From: Bin87 sp964502995 | GTDB taxonomy: Bacteria; Chloroflexota; Dehalococcoidia; Lucifugimonadales; UBA3495 | Assembly: GCA_964502995.1 (NCBI GenBank) | Contig: CAZCZB010000053.1 | Span: 1 to 19,769, forward strand | Direction of reading: 5' to 3' | DNA: 19,769 nucleotides | Shown here: one piece after another, positions 1 through 7,129 of the stretch | How the letters are laid out: each line of letters starts with the position of its first letter | Position numbering within the stretch: the stretch's first letter is position 1 | Notes under the pieces: model-generated | What the model was told of the DNA's origin: nothing | Seen by the model: the letters and a program-made list of their open reading frames with translations, nothing else | Database searches by the model: none | Made by a program: the position numbers and the translations under genes

Positions 1-1262
1 AGGGTGGCGCGCGGAGGGCTGAGGCTCCCGTCCACCTTGTGCTCGGAGCCCACGCTGGGTTTTCCGTGGTTGAGGTTGGCGTTCCGGTTGGTCGTGTAAT
101 GCCTGATGGTGCCGCCATGCAGTCGTAGTTGGTTGGCGCTGACCGCGAGTCCTGAGTTGTCGTGGTCAGCGGACTGCACGACATACTCGAAGGTCAGGGT
201 ATCGGTGCCCGACCCGCCCACGTAGGCCAAGTCCTTGTCCCGAGTTCTGGCGCCGGGATGCCAGAGCCTCATTCTCAGGGCGGGAGTGCCACCGGAGGTG
301 TCCACCACCACCACGGAGTCGAAGGTTATGGTGAAGGAGATGGTTTCTCCGGCACCGTAGGTGTCAGATGTGGCGATGGGAGTGGAGGTGATGACAACGC
401 CGTCGGATATTACTTCGGGGATTCTGTTCACCCTGTGGTTAGACTGGTCGTCCAGGGCGTCGTGATCCAGGATCGCATCCTCGTCGGTGGCCATGTCCTT
501 GATTGAGCCGCCGTTCAGGGATAGCGAGTTGGCCCGTATCGAGATACCGCTCTGGTCGTGGTCCGCGGACACCACGGTGTAGGAGAAGGTGAGGATTTTG
601 TTTGTGGCGTCGATGGAGGAGAATCCGACATTCCGGTTTTTGCTGCCCGACCTGATGGTCAAATAGGGGGTGCCGTCGGCAGTGTCCACGGAGACGGGGC
701 GGTCGAAAGTCGCGCTCAGGGTGATCACATCATTCGTGGCATAGGTCGCGTCGGTTCCCGCGTCGCTGGTGACGGCTACGGACTGGACCGACGCCGCACC
801 AAAGGAAATGATGATCGTGTAAGTGGTGTCCAGCTGATTGGTTGCAGAGGTAGTGATCGTGATTTCGATGCCGTGGGTGACGTCCACCTGGTGTCCGTCG
901 GTTAGGTCGTCAACGTCGGTCGGTGAAATGGTCGCCGTCGTTCCCGACTCATGGGTAGCAGAAACGGTCGTTTGCGTGGTCCCTGAGGCAGCCATTCCGA
1001 CATAGTCGGTGGTTCCGGACTCGAACGCGGGGGACAGCGTGATGCCGGTAAGCGCCAGCGTGGACAATGCCGACGGAGTGGATTGCGCTGCAGCGGGCTG
1101 CGGCCAGAGCCACCACGTAGAACACACCGCCAATGTCGTGAGCAAAGACGCCAGGACCAGAATCGAAAGACCCCGCCCCCCTGGGCCATGGCCGTTTCTG
1201 AACCAGTGAGTCCTGGCCTCCGCAGTTTCACCAAGTACGTTGCTAACCAAATTGTCCAGCAT
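1..1262 (-). CDS. Secreted cadherin-like/Ig-like repeat protein, C-terminus beyond window
   Basis: The frame is open from ATG at 1262 to the left edge (420 residues seen), so the C-terminus is missing. An in-frame TAA lies five codons upstream, making this the first possible start; the ribosome site is weak. Residues 1-30 are a long polar lead, 31-53 a hydrophobic segment (ILVLASLLTTLAV), and a signal-peptidase-like site PAAA-QS falls near 59/60. Residues about 62-148 match the cadherin-like beta-sandwich family (LALTGITLSPAFESGTTDY is its hallmark). Then follow roughly 110-residue Thr/Ser/Asp-rich repeats with SDTYGAGETISFTITF and ADHDNSGLAVSANQL motifs, typical of extracellular Ig-like modules. 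The likely role is an adhesin-like secreted or surface protein; the ligand is unknown. The protein at 15988-18408 carries related repeats. The family type is clear, the function is not. Confidence 0.85.
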   Translation of the reverse strand, partial: MLDNLVSNVLGETAEARTHWFRNGHGPGGRGLSILVLASLLTTLAVCSTWWLWPQPAAAQSTPSALSTLALTGITLSPAFESGTTDYVGMAASGTTQTTVSATHESGTTATISPTDVDDLTDGHQVDVTHGIEITITTSATNQLDTTYTIIISFGAASVQSVAVTSDAGTDATYATNDVITLSATFDRPVSVDTADGTPYLTIRSGSKNRNVGFSSIDATNKILTFSYTVVSADHDQSGISIRANSLSLNGGSIKDMATDEDAILDHDALDDQSNHRVNRIPEVISDGVVITSTPIATSDTYGAGETISFTITFDSVVVVDTSGGTPALRMRLWHPGARTRDKDLAYVGGSGTDTLTFEYVVQSADHDNSGLAVSANQLRLHGGTIRHYTTNRNANLNHGKPSVGSEHKVDGSLSPPRAT

Positions 1263-1792
1263 TTCAGTTGTTTCTTATGGAGACGCGAGTTGTGAGGTGA
1301 ATGTGCCGCAGCCTCTGGAGCCGCGTTAAAATTCGCCGCTGAAGGGGCAAATAGCTATGTCGGATGGCTTTTGCCAGTGCCAGACCGCATTCGTTCCATT
1401 CGATCCGAGGAACACCAACAGGGCAGGTTGCACACTGACACCGCGACACCGCGCGATTATGTCGCCGGTACAGGCATTTGTCTGTGCAATCTTCTAAACG
1501 GCCATACCACTCATTAGCCGTGCAGGATTGCGCTCATATGAGTACCGCGCACGCACATCAAACAGAATGTGAGCGCTGATCCAACCGCCCGACTCTGGAA
1601 GCTGGCACCTCTGGGATTGGCGTCGTCGACGTGCAAGAGAAAGAGCTAACCTCATGTAAGGAGGGTGTGAATGAACAGCTAAATTACGCACATAGCTCAC
1701 ACCATGTGCGCATCACACGCATCCGCCCGAACGGAGCCAATGCTGGCGTTCCTGAGGCTGCGGCGCCGGCGCGGCTACCAGTGAAACGGCAC

Positions 1793-1817
1793 TTTACGCT
1801 CAGTCGGTCAGCGTAAA
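1793..1817. repeat. 8-bp perfect inverted repeat
   Basis: TTTACGCT at 1793-1800 and AGCGTAAA at 1810-1817 are perfect reverse complements around a 9-nt loop. There is no T-run after either arm, so an operator-like or structural site is as likely as a terminator. Confidence 0.4.
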
Positions 1818-1846
1818 TTGCTGAGGCCGAGCCAATCAGCGTATCG

Positions 1847-1862
1847 GTTCAGAGTTGAGGGG
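1847..1862 (+). repeat. Copy of interspersed repeat motif
   Basis: GTTCAGAGTTGAGGGG is identical over 16 bases to 6750-6765, the left arm of the inverted-repeat element at 6747-6839. Only one arm is seen here, so it is a solitary or decayed copy. Confidence 0.5.
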
Positions 1863-2108
1863 AGGCGAGGAGTAATTGGCAAGCGGTGAGTGGGTTGGGG
1901 TTTGTGGGCGTCAGGCGCCTAAGCCTGAATCCCCCGCAGGGTTACGGTGGCGGTGGTCATACGAAGGATGAGGTGTCAGGAAACAGGCAGGCGGCGACAT
2001 GATTGCGGTGATATGAAAGCCGCAGAGTGAGGCTGCCACGTCACCGGGATGTTTGCGGGGTTACGTCCCGACCAGCAGTGTAAAAATCGTCATCCTTGTT
2101 GATGTTGT

Positions 2109-2321
2109 TCAGGCAGCCGCCTCCAGGACGTTGCCGGCGGGTAGGGTGTCGGCGTCGAGATCGTCGTTGGCGGTGAGGTAACGGCGGCCCCCGGCCCACT
2201 CGTCGTGCTGCTCGGCCACCGCAGCAACCAACCGGTCCACACTCACGCCGGATTGCCTGGCCAGGTAGGCCAATGTGCGGTCTTCTTCGGCCATCCATTC
2301 CAGAACCTTCTGAGCGTCCAT
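2109..2321 (-). CDS. Small hypothetical protein (70 aa)
   Basis: The ORF starts at ATG 2321 with GGAGG nine bases upstream, and ends at TGA after EAAA. The upstream sequence reads ATGTAAATG, so a one-codon start-stop sits just before the chosen start. The N-terminal half is acidic and helical, and LAYLARQSGVSVDRLVAAV resembles the spacing of a small helix-turn-helix, but I cannot place it in a family. There is no signal peptide or membrane segment. It stands alone, between non-coding DNA and the metallopeptidase gene. The evidence is the ribosome site and plausible composition; a regulator is possible but unproven. Confidence 0.5.
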   Translation of the reverse strand: MDAQKVLEWMAEEDRTLAYLARQSGVSVDRLVAAVAEQHDEWAGGRRYLTANDDLDADTLPAGNVLEAAA

Positions 2322-2329
2322 TTACATTT

Positions 2330-2882
2330 GCCTCCGGCGAGCCCTTCAGCTTCACGACGCCAACGGCGCCCGTACTCCGAACTCGCGATGAGGTCATTAT
2401 GTCCCCAGGCTGAACCCAGGGTTTATTGGTAAGCCGGAAACGCGTACCGCCGTCGTACCGAAGCAACCTGCAAGGTTTCCGTGCGCCGGTCGTCGCTCGT
2501 AAGCAGCGGGGGTAAGTTGGACCGCGCGGGCGGCTCCATCGTGTCGACGCCCTTTACAGAGCACCGACGCGCATTACGTTGGTGTCCCCCGCGCAATGAT
2601 TGTGGGGACAGAACCGCCGGTGCGTGTCCTATGAGCGAGGAACTGGGCGCGGCTAAAAATCGACCACGGATACATCCGTGGCCGATGATGGTCGGTGCGA
2701 TCATTCAGGCTCAGCGGAGCCACGACGATTTTGTCTGCTTCTCGGGGTCGCTCCGACACAGAATGCCCAGCACAAACCGTCTGCGGTACCTCGAACACAA
2801 TAAGTTCCGCGGAACGGGATGAAACCCCAGATTTGCGACTGGTGGTCCATCTCGGCAACGACACCCCCTTCTCATGGCGGCG
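2330..2882. other. Intergenic stretch with palindromes, no clear gene
   Basis: ORFs here have arginine/serine-rich shadow-like composition and no ribosome sites. There are two palindromic sites: TGTCCCC (2583-2589) with GGGGACA (2604-2610), and the near-continuous palindrome CCACGGAT/ATCCGTGG (2664-2671/2674-2681), whose 2-nt centre suits a protein-binding site better than an RNA hairpin. Confidence 0.4.
2664..2681. promoter_or_regulatory. Operator-like palindrome
   Basis: CCACGGAT and ATCCGTGG are perfect arms separated by AC, with two further pairs outside one mismatch. No regulator can be assigned. Confidence 0.3.
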
Positions 2883-3611
2883 CTATAAAGGCAAAGTGCG
2901 GCCCACTTCCCTGAGTTTCCGCCGCCGTTCCTGCGCGTCCGGGATTACCCGGTTCACCAACTGCCAATATTCATCCGAGTGGTTGCGCACTGTGAGGTGC
3001 GCCAGTTCGTGGACGATAACGTAATCGACCAGCGCAGGTTCAAGCATCACGATGCGCCAATTGAAACGCAAGGTGCCGTCTGGAGCACAACTTCCCCAGC
3101 GTTGCCGCTGGTCGCGGATCAAAACGTCCGGTGGTTCTCCTCCACTGAATCTTGGCAACCATTTCTTCACGCCGGTTTGTAGCCGTGCGGCCGCTCGTCC
3201 GCGATACCACGTGACCAAGGCTTTGCGAATGTGCTCGTTCCGTTTGCCGTCGAGAAGATGCTCGGGCACCCTGATGCTGAACCGCCAGTGGTCGAAACGG
3301 ACCTCAGGTTTCCGCACGTCGGCGGTCTCGAACACCATGCGCACGTTGCGCCCCAGGTAGGGCAGGGTTTCGCCGCTGACGAAACGCTTCGGCGCGACGG
3401 TCAGCAATCCGTCGGTGGCGTGGTTGAGGATCCACGGGGCTCGCCGACGAACCAGGGCTTGCAGATCCTCGGGTGGCGTGTCGACCGGCGCGGCAACCTG
3501 GGCGCCGCCGCCGTCCACGGTAAACTCTACGGTCTTTTTGCGTCGGTCGCTGCGGCGCACCTGGTATTCGATGGTGGAGTCACCGTAGCGGATGCTGTCC
3601 CGTTCCATCAT
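2883..3611 (-). CDS. YgjP/DUF45-type M48-like metallopeptidase
   Basis: This 242-residue protein has the zinc-metallopeptidase signature HELAHL near residue 198, preceded by RQRWGSC and WRIVMLEPALVDYVIVHE, the diagnostic pattern of the YgjP/WLM (DUF45) family. The two histidines and the glutamate of HExxH are present, with a following H in NHSDEYW as the probable third ligand. Length is normal for the family. The ATG at 3611 overlaps the TGA of the upstream hsdR fragment (ATGA), so the two were translationally coupled. Such peptidases often travel with type I restriction operons; their role there is not established. The gene ends at TAG. It looks intact although its upstream partner is truncated, so its expression now depends on whatever transcribes the chimera. 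Confidence 0.9.
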   Translation of the reverse strand: MMERDSIRYGDSTIEYQVRRSDRRKKTVEFTVDGGGAQVAAPVDTPPEDLQALVRRRAPWILNHATDGLLTVAPKRFVSGETLPYLGRNVRMVFETADVRKPEVRFDHWRFSIRVPEHLLDGKRNEHIRKALVTWYRGRAAARLQTGVKKWLPRFSGGEPPDVLIRDQRQRWGSCAPDGTLRFNWRIVMLEPALVDYVIVHELAHLTVRNHSDEYWQLVNRVIPDAQERRRKLREVGRTLPL

Positions 3612-4654
3612 CTGGTGCCACGGCTCCGGAACGCATCCACGATGCGGTTGGCCAGATCGTCGAGTTCGGCCTCTGTGTATTTGTCGTCGTCCCGGAGCAC
3701 GCGCTTGATGTCGCGGCGCTTGAGGCGTTGGACTTCAACATTGGTCTGCCAGTCCACCACAGTGCGATGTTGGGACAGCGCGGATACCACCTTTTCGGTG
3801 ACCTCCTTCTGCTCCTCGTCCATTCGCACGTGATAGTCCGACCTGTCGCCTTCCGAGATCATTGACGTTCCGCCCTGGCCGATGATTTCGTAGATGGCGA
3901 AGGACTCCGAAGACAGGCCCATTTGCGCCGCGATGTCTTCCTCGGCGTCGAGTTGGGCTTTCAGGGCAGCCTGCAGCTTGGCAGCATCGGCGGCGTCGAT
4001 GACCTTGTTGCGCAGGTCCTGGATGATGCGCTCCAGTTGCTCGGACAACTTGCCGTAGAAAACCGGGTTGTCGGCAAGCTTTTCGTTGATGTACGCGCGT
4101 ATGGTGTGCTCCATCACCGAGGCACGGGCCTCGTCGTGGGGCAGGGCGGCGATCTTCTGGTCGAAATCCTGGTCCAGCACCGAAACCGGTTTCATCAATT
4201 CGCGCACTTCGGCGTCGATGCGCTCGTCGATGAGCTTCTTGACCTTCGCGCCGATGTCCGTCCAGTCCAGCAGCGCGTCCTCCTGGAGGAAGTGCGCCCG
4301 GGCGTAGGAACGGATCTCGGTGAGGCACTTGAACCGGTCCAAATAGGGCAGCGCTTTGGGATTGGGAATGGCCCGGTCCAGGTACAGCACCTGCTCGACG
4401 GGAGCGTCGAACCCGGTGAGCAGCATGTCCACGACAACCAGCACCTCGGGCTCGCCGTCGGGGTCCTTGAAACTGCCGGTTACCTGGTCCTGGTTCAGTT
4501 CCATGGCCGCCTTGAACTCGTTGCCGTCGTTGGAGCGGGCGGCGTCGGTTGATTCCTGGGTGGCCTGGGTAGCCAGACGATAGCCCGCGTCGGCGACGGC
4601 GCGGGCCAGGTCATCGAGCGGCGGGTCTGCGGCCGCGGTGGTGTCGAGGTTCAC
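3608..4654 (-). CDS. hsdR: Type I restriction subunit R, C-terminal remnant in a chimeric ORF
   Basis: HsdR is the translocase/nuclease subunit of type I restriction enzymes, normally about 1000 residues. This 348-residue ORF keeps only the end: residues about 46-105 hold the last helicase stretch (VLVVVDMLLTGFDAP), and the rest is the DUF3387-like C-terminal region (MEHTIRAYINEKLADNPVFY). The N-terminal nuclease and helicase motifs I-IV are absent. After QVLYLDR the sequence jumps to PNPKALPYLDRF, so the stretch with helicase motif VI (QAIARVNR in relatives) is also gone, in frame. Residues 1 to about 42 are not HsdR; they continue the copper-ATPase HMA domain. The start at GTG 4654 is only the first start after an amber codon and has no clear ribosome site. 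Function is almost certainly lost. Confidence 0.85.
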   Translation of the reverse strand: MNLDTTAAADPPLDDLARAVADAGYRLATQATQESTDAARSNDGNEFKAAMELNQDQVTGSFKDPDGEPEVLVVVDMLLTGFDAPVEQVLYLDRAIPNPKALPYLDRFKCLTEIRSYARAHFLQEDALLDWTDIGAKVKKLIDERIDAEVRELMKPVSVLDQDFDQKIAALPHDEARASVMEHTIRAYINEKLADNPVFYGKLSEQLERIIQDLRNKVIDAADAAKLQAALKAQLDAEEDIAAQMGLSSESFAIYEIIGQGGTSMISEGDRSDYHVRMDEEQKEVTEKVVSALSQHRTVVDWQTNVEVQRLKRRDIKRVLRDDDKYTEAELDDLANRIVDAFRSRGTR

Positions 4655-4798
4655 CGTGGCCCTGGATGCTGCCTAGTTCACCGAGACGTTGGACACGCCC
4701 GGTACGGTACGAATCGCTTCTCCGACGTGGTGAACGCATGCCGCGCAGGTCATCCCCGACACGGGGAGGATAAGAGTGGACGAATTGGGCTGATCCAT
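4519..4798 (-). pseudogene. copA: Copper P-type ATPase N-terminal HMA domain, amber-interrupted and fused to hsdR
   Basis: From ATG 4798 the frame reads a heavy-metal-associated domain with the copper-binding motif GMTCAAC, then RTVPGVSNVSVN. A TAG (4673-4675) follows. The same frame then continues the domain: AASRATVNLD, and PLDDLARAVADAGYRL at its end. The TAG therefore sits where HMA domains normally carry a residue (often Leu) before A-x-x-x-A-T-V. In CopA this domain binds Cu(I) and passes it to the membrane pump; here no transmembrane or ATPase part follows, because the frame runs straight into HsdR near 4520-4526. A stand-alone metallochaperone is less likely, since a downstream linker is retained. 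No convincing ribosome site lies before the ATG. Confidence 0.8.
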
Positions 4799-4862
4799 AC
4801 AGCCCAATTATCGCAACAGAAGACCGCTATGCAGAGCGGAACATGGGCAGGGAGATATTGTC

Positions 4863-5330
4863 CTAGATGCCCTCAAAGTCGACCTCCACCGCCATCCCCC
4901 ACTGGACGGAGTCGGGGCGAATCTCCCCCTCGGCGAAATCGATGCCCACCAGCCAGGTTGGGATGCGAGGACCATCTTCAGGTTCGACCACCGCGGCGAT
5001 GTAGGGAACCTTGTCGCGGAAGGCCGGAACCGGCGCCCGGTGAACGATGGCGAAAGTATGCAACGTGCCGCGGCCGCTGCTCTGGATCCAATCGGTATCG
5101 GGGCAAAAGCAATCGGGGAACGGGAACATGTCCCGGGGATAGAAAAAGGCCTGGTCGCAGGGGATGCAGCGACGCAGCCACAACTCGTGCTCCTTGCACT
5201 TCTCCCAGTAGAAATCGGATTCCGGTTGTGGAACCGGCAGTGGAATCTGGGGGGACGGCGGTCGTCGTCTCGCGAAACTCCGGTTGAGGGATTGGACGGC
5301 GGCAAGCATAGCGCAGACAAGCGCAGGCAC
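4863..5330 (-). CDS. DUF35 Zn-ribbon OB-fold protein, amber near the C-terminus
   Basis: This 155-residue protein has the usual two-part layout: an N-terminal helix with PQPESDFYWEKCKEHELWL, a rubredoxin-like zinc ribbon (RRCIPC ... DCFC), then an OB fold (GTLHTFAIVHRAPVPAF, VPYIAAVVEPEDG, WGMAVEVDFE). Family members act as acyl-CoA-binding partners of thiolases or of steroid-degradation hydratases (ChsH2-like). No thiolase is nearby, so its partner is unknown. It begins at GTG 5330, seven bases after the dehydrogenase stop, suggesting one operon; ATG at residue 8 or later is an alternative start. TAG at 4863-4865 follows FEGI, but the same frame continues DNISLPMFRSA to a second TAG (4827-4829), matching the family's usual LPxFRP-like end. 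The annotated protein is thus about 11 residues short. Confidence 0.8.
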   Translation of the reverse strand: MPALVCAMLAAVQSLNRSFARRRPPSPQIPLPVPQPESDFYWEKCKEHELWLRRCIPCDQAFFYPRDMFPFPDCFCPDTDWIQSSGRGTLHTFAIVHRAPVPAFRDKVPYIAAVVEPEDGPRIPTWLVGIDFAEGEIRPDSVQWGMAVEVDFEGI

Positions 5331-5336
5331 AAAGAA

Positions 5337-6644
5337 TCACGCCAGGGGCGGCGCCGAGCGGCCGATCCCGGTGTATTCGAACCCTAAAGCCAGCATGTCG
5401 GCCATGTCCAGAGCATTGCGCCCGTCGAATACGAAACGGGGCGGACGCATGGAGCGGGCGATGTCCCTCCAGTCGGCGTTGACGAACTGTTCCCATTCCG
5501 TAATCAGGACGACGGCCTGGGCCTGATTGGCTGCTTCCAGGGCGTTATCGGCGAGCCGCACCGTGGACGGCAGTTGCGGCCGGGCGCTGTCCATCGCCAC
5601 CGGGTCGTAGGCGCTCACCACGGCGCCGTCGTCCACCAGGGCCCGGATCAGGTCCAGAGACGGGGCGTCGCGAATGTCATCGGTGTCGGGCTTGAACGCC
5701 AGCCCCAGAACTGCGACTCGCAACCCCGCCATGTTGGAGTCGAAGCGTTCCCGAAGGGCAAAGAGCGGCAGCAGACGCTGCCGGTTATTGATGTTGATGA
5801 CCGAGCGCAGCAGCTCCACGTTGGCGCCGCTGGTGAGGCCCAGGTGATCCAGCGCGCGCACGTCCTTGGGGAAGCACGAGCCGCCGTAGCCCACGCCGGC
5901 ATAGATCCGCCCGCCGGTGCGGTGGTCCATGCCCATACCCTGGCTGACGGCGTCGATGGACGCTCCCACCCGGTCGCACAGGGCAGCGATTTCGTTGATG
6001 AAGGAGATGCGCGTGGCCAAAAAAGCGTTGCTGGCGTACTTGATCATCTCGGCGCTGGTGATGTCGGTGACGATGCAGGGGGCTTCGACGCCGGCGTGCA
6101 TGGCCTTCACCGTGGCAATGGCGTCAGCGTGGGCGGGGCTGGCGCCGATTACGATGCGGTCCGGGTTTTGCCAGTCCTCCACGGCCCGCCCTTCACGCAG
6201 AAACTCGGGGTTCGCGGCGTAGGAGAGGCCCGAGTTCCGTAGCTCGCGATCAATGATTCGCTGGCCAGTTCCGGGAGGAACGGTGCTTTTCATGACGACC
6301 GTGGTGTTCTGGGACGGTTGCGACTGTATCCAGGACAGGGCCGAGCGCACCTGGCTCAGGTCGGCGGCTCCGCTTTCGGTTTGCGGAGTGCCGGTGGCGA
6401 TCAGGGCGATCTCGCCCAGTGGATCGTCCGCCTCGTCCCGGTGAGCGAACCGCAGGCGACCGGTAGGCATGGTGGACTGGAGAATCTCGTCCAAACCCGG
6501 CTCGTGGAATGGTATGACGCCGCACTGCATTGAAGTCGTGCGGCGCCGGTCAATGTCCACACCCAGCACCTGGTGCCCGGCCGCGGCCAGACCGGCGGCG
6601 GCCACCGTGCCCACGTAACCCAGGCCGATTACCGTAATGTCCAC
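5337..6644 (-). CDS. ugd: UDP-glucose 6-dehydrogenase
   Basis: The enzyme oxidises UDP-glucose to UDP-glucuronate with two NAD+, feeding polysaccharide or glycolipid synthesis in the cytoplasm. An N-terminal Rossmann fold starts VDITVIGLGYVGTVAAAGL; HEPGLDEIL, STVPPGTG, NPEFLREGRAVEDW and SAEMIKYASNAFLA are the conserved substrate and linker motifs. The catalytic cysteine lies in GVGYGGSCFPKDV, and the C-terminal domain carries GLAFKPDTDDIRDAPS and TEWEQF. I place the start at GTG 6644 (AGGGGG nine bases upstream), giving 435 residues, the normal family length. The frame stays open to 7118, but that extension translates interspersed repeats and is not protein-like. It is divergent from the phosphoesterase/glycosyltransferase pair and followed seven bases later by the DUF35 gene. 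GDP-mannose dehydrogenase is less likely given the motif set. Confidence 0.93.
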   Translation of the reverse strand: MDITVIGLGYVGTVAAAGLAAAGHQVLGVDIDRRRTTSMQCGVIPFHEPGLDEILQSTMPTGRLRFAHRDEADDPLGEIALIATGTPQTESGAADLSQVRSALSWIQSQPSQNTTVVMKSTVPPGTGQRIIDRELRNSGLSYAANPEFLREGRAVEDWQNPDRIVIGASPAHADAIATVKAMHAGVEAPCIVTDITSAEMIKYASNAFLATRISFINEIAALCDRVGASIDAVSQGMGMDHRTGGRIYAGVGYGGSCFPKDVRALDHLGLTSGANVELLRSVININNRQRLLPLFALRERFDSNMAGLRVAVLGLAFKPDTDDIRDAPSLDLIRALVDDGAVVSAYDPVAMDSARPQLPSTVRLADNALEAANQAQAVVLITEWEQFVNADWRDIARSMRPPRFVFDGRNALDMADMLALGFEYTGIGRSAPPLA

Positions 6645-6746
6645 GTCGTGTTGCCCCCTGCGGCTTGGCTCCACCCTGCCTGAAACACCAATAATTTTCA
6701 GCCCGTCAACATCCGCAGTCAAGACAGCCGGCGGCGGTTTGATGTG

Positions 6747-6839
6747 ACTGTTCAGAGTTGAGGGGGTTGCCATTGCGAGTCCGCCCCTGGCGGACGTGAC
6801 AATGACAGAGCGCTGAGCGTCCCCGCAACTCTGAACAGT
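6747..6839. repeat. MITE-like 93-bp inverted-repeat element
   Basis: ACTGTTCAGAGTTG (6747-6760) and CAACTCTGAACAGT (6826-6839) are perfect 14-bp terminal inverted repeats, extending to about 19 with one mismatch (GGGG inside each arm). The interior has no ORF. A 16-base copy of the left arm recurs at 1847-1862. The layout suits a non-autonomous element or large intergenic repeat; no target duplication is evident. Confidence 0.65.
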
Positions 6840-6885
6840 TACGGTTAGATCAGGGCAATCGCATTTGGAATTTACAGACCCGTCG

Positions 6886-6903
6886 CTCCGGCGGAAGCCG
6901 GAG
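6886..6903. repeat. REP-like hairpin
   Basis: CTCCGGC (6886-6892) and GCCGGAG (6897-6903) form a 7-bp stem with a GGAA loop. This resembles the widespread intergenic family whose translation reads DSGFRRSDG on the other strand. Confidence 0.55.
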
Positions 6904-7129
6904 TCCCGTAGCCGCAGGATGAAGTCAACGGTTGCGAAACAGCCGATTCCAGGCGCCGGGCACCGGCTTTTGCGGTATGACGGCAGCCGGGAATGCCGGA
7001 CCATAGGGCCAACGATTGAACTGCGATTGCCCTGGAGGTTTGATAATCCTGGGCGTGCATTATTGAATACTCGTGGTACGATTAAGTACGGTTCAAAACT
7101 GCTCAGCGCCACCGACACAGGAGGCAGTA

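Larger units (their letters stand above)
1263..2108. other. Gene-poor intergenic stretch
   Basis: No reading frame here looks like a protein. It holds the upstream region of the secreted repeat protein, a strong Shine-Dalgarno-like AAGGAGGG (1658-1665) followed by only a three-codon ORF (1671-1682), an 8-bp inverted repeat (1793-1817), a copy of an interspersed repeat (1847-1862), and a small stem TCAGGC/GCCTGA (1911-1928). I see no tRNA fold. Confidence 0.5.
6645..7129. promoter_or_regulatory. Divergent intergenic region filled with repeats
   Basis: Nearly 500 bp separate the divergent dehydrogenase and phosphoesterase starts, so promoters for both must lie here. The region holds a 93-bp inverted-repeat element (6747-6839), a short REP-like hairpin (6886-6903), and further partial stems around 6950-7000 (GCGCCGGGCACCGG, GCCGGGAATGCCGG). 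I see no consensus promoter strong enough to place. Confidence 0.5.

Noticed and set aside
2574..2864. Readthrough extension of the metallopeptidase past its TAG (about 100 residues)
   Set aside because: The sequence after TAG is low-quality shadow and the peptidase already has normal family length, so this TAG is a true stop and argues against full amber reassignment.
3923..4552. Plus-strand ORF of 209 aa opposite hsdR
   Set aside because: The minus strand has DUF3387-like HsdR motifs; the plus frame is a shadow.
5365..5390. TTCGAACCC-like tRNA T-arm motif
   Set aside because: It is the antisense of the dehydrogenase C-terminus (GFEYTG) with no cloverleaf around it.
5574..6242. Plus-strand ORF of 222 aa inside the dehydrogenase
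   Set aside because: Its His/Gly/Val-rich composition is typical of antisense to a high-GC gene, and it has no ribosome site.
6645..7118. N-terminal extension of the UDP-glucose dehydrogenase frame to 593 residues
   Set aside because: The extension translates intergenic repeats (for example DSGFRRSDG), whereas GTG 6644 has a good ribosome site and gives the normal family length.
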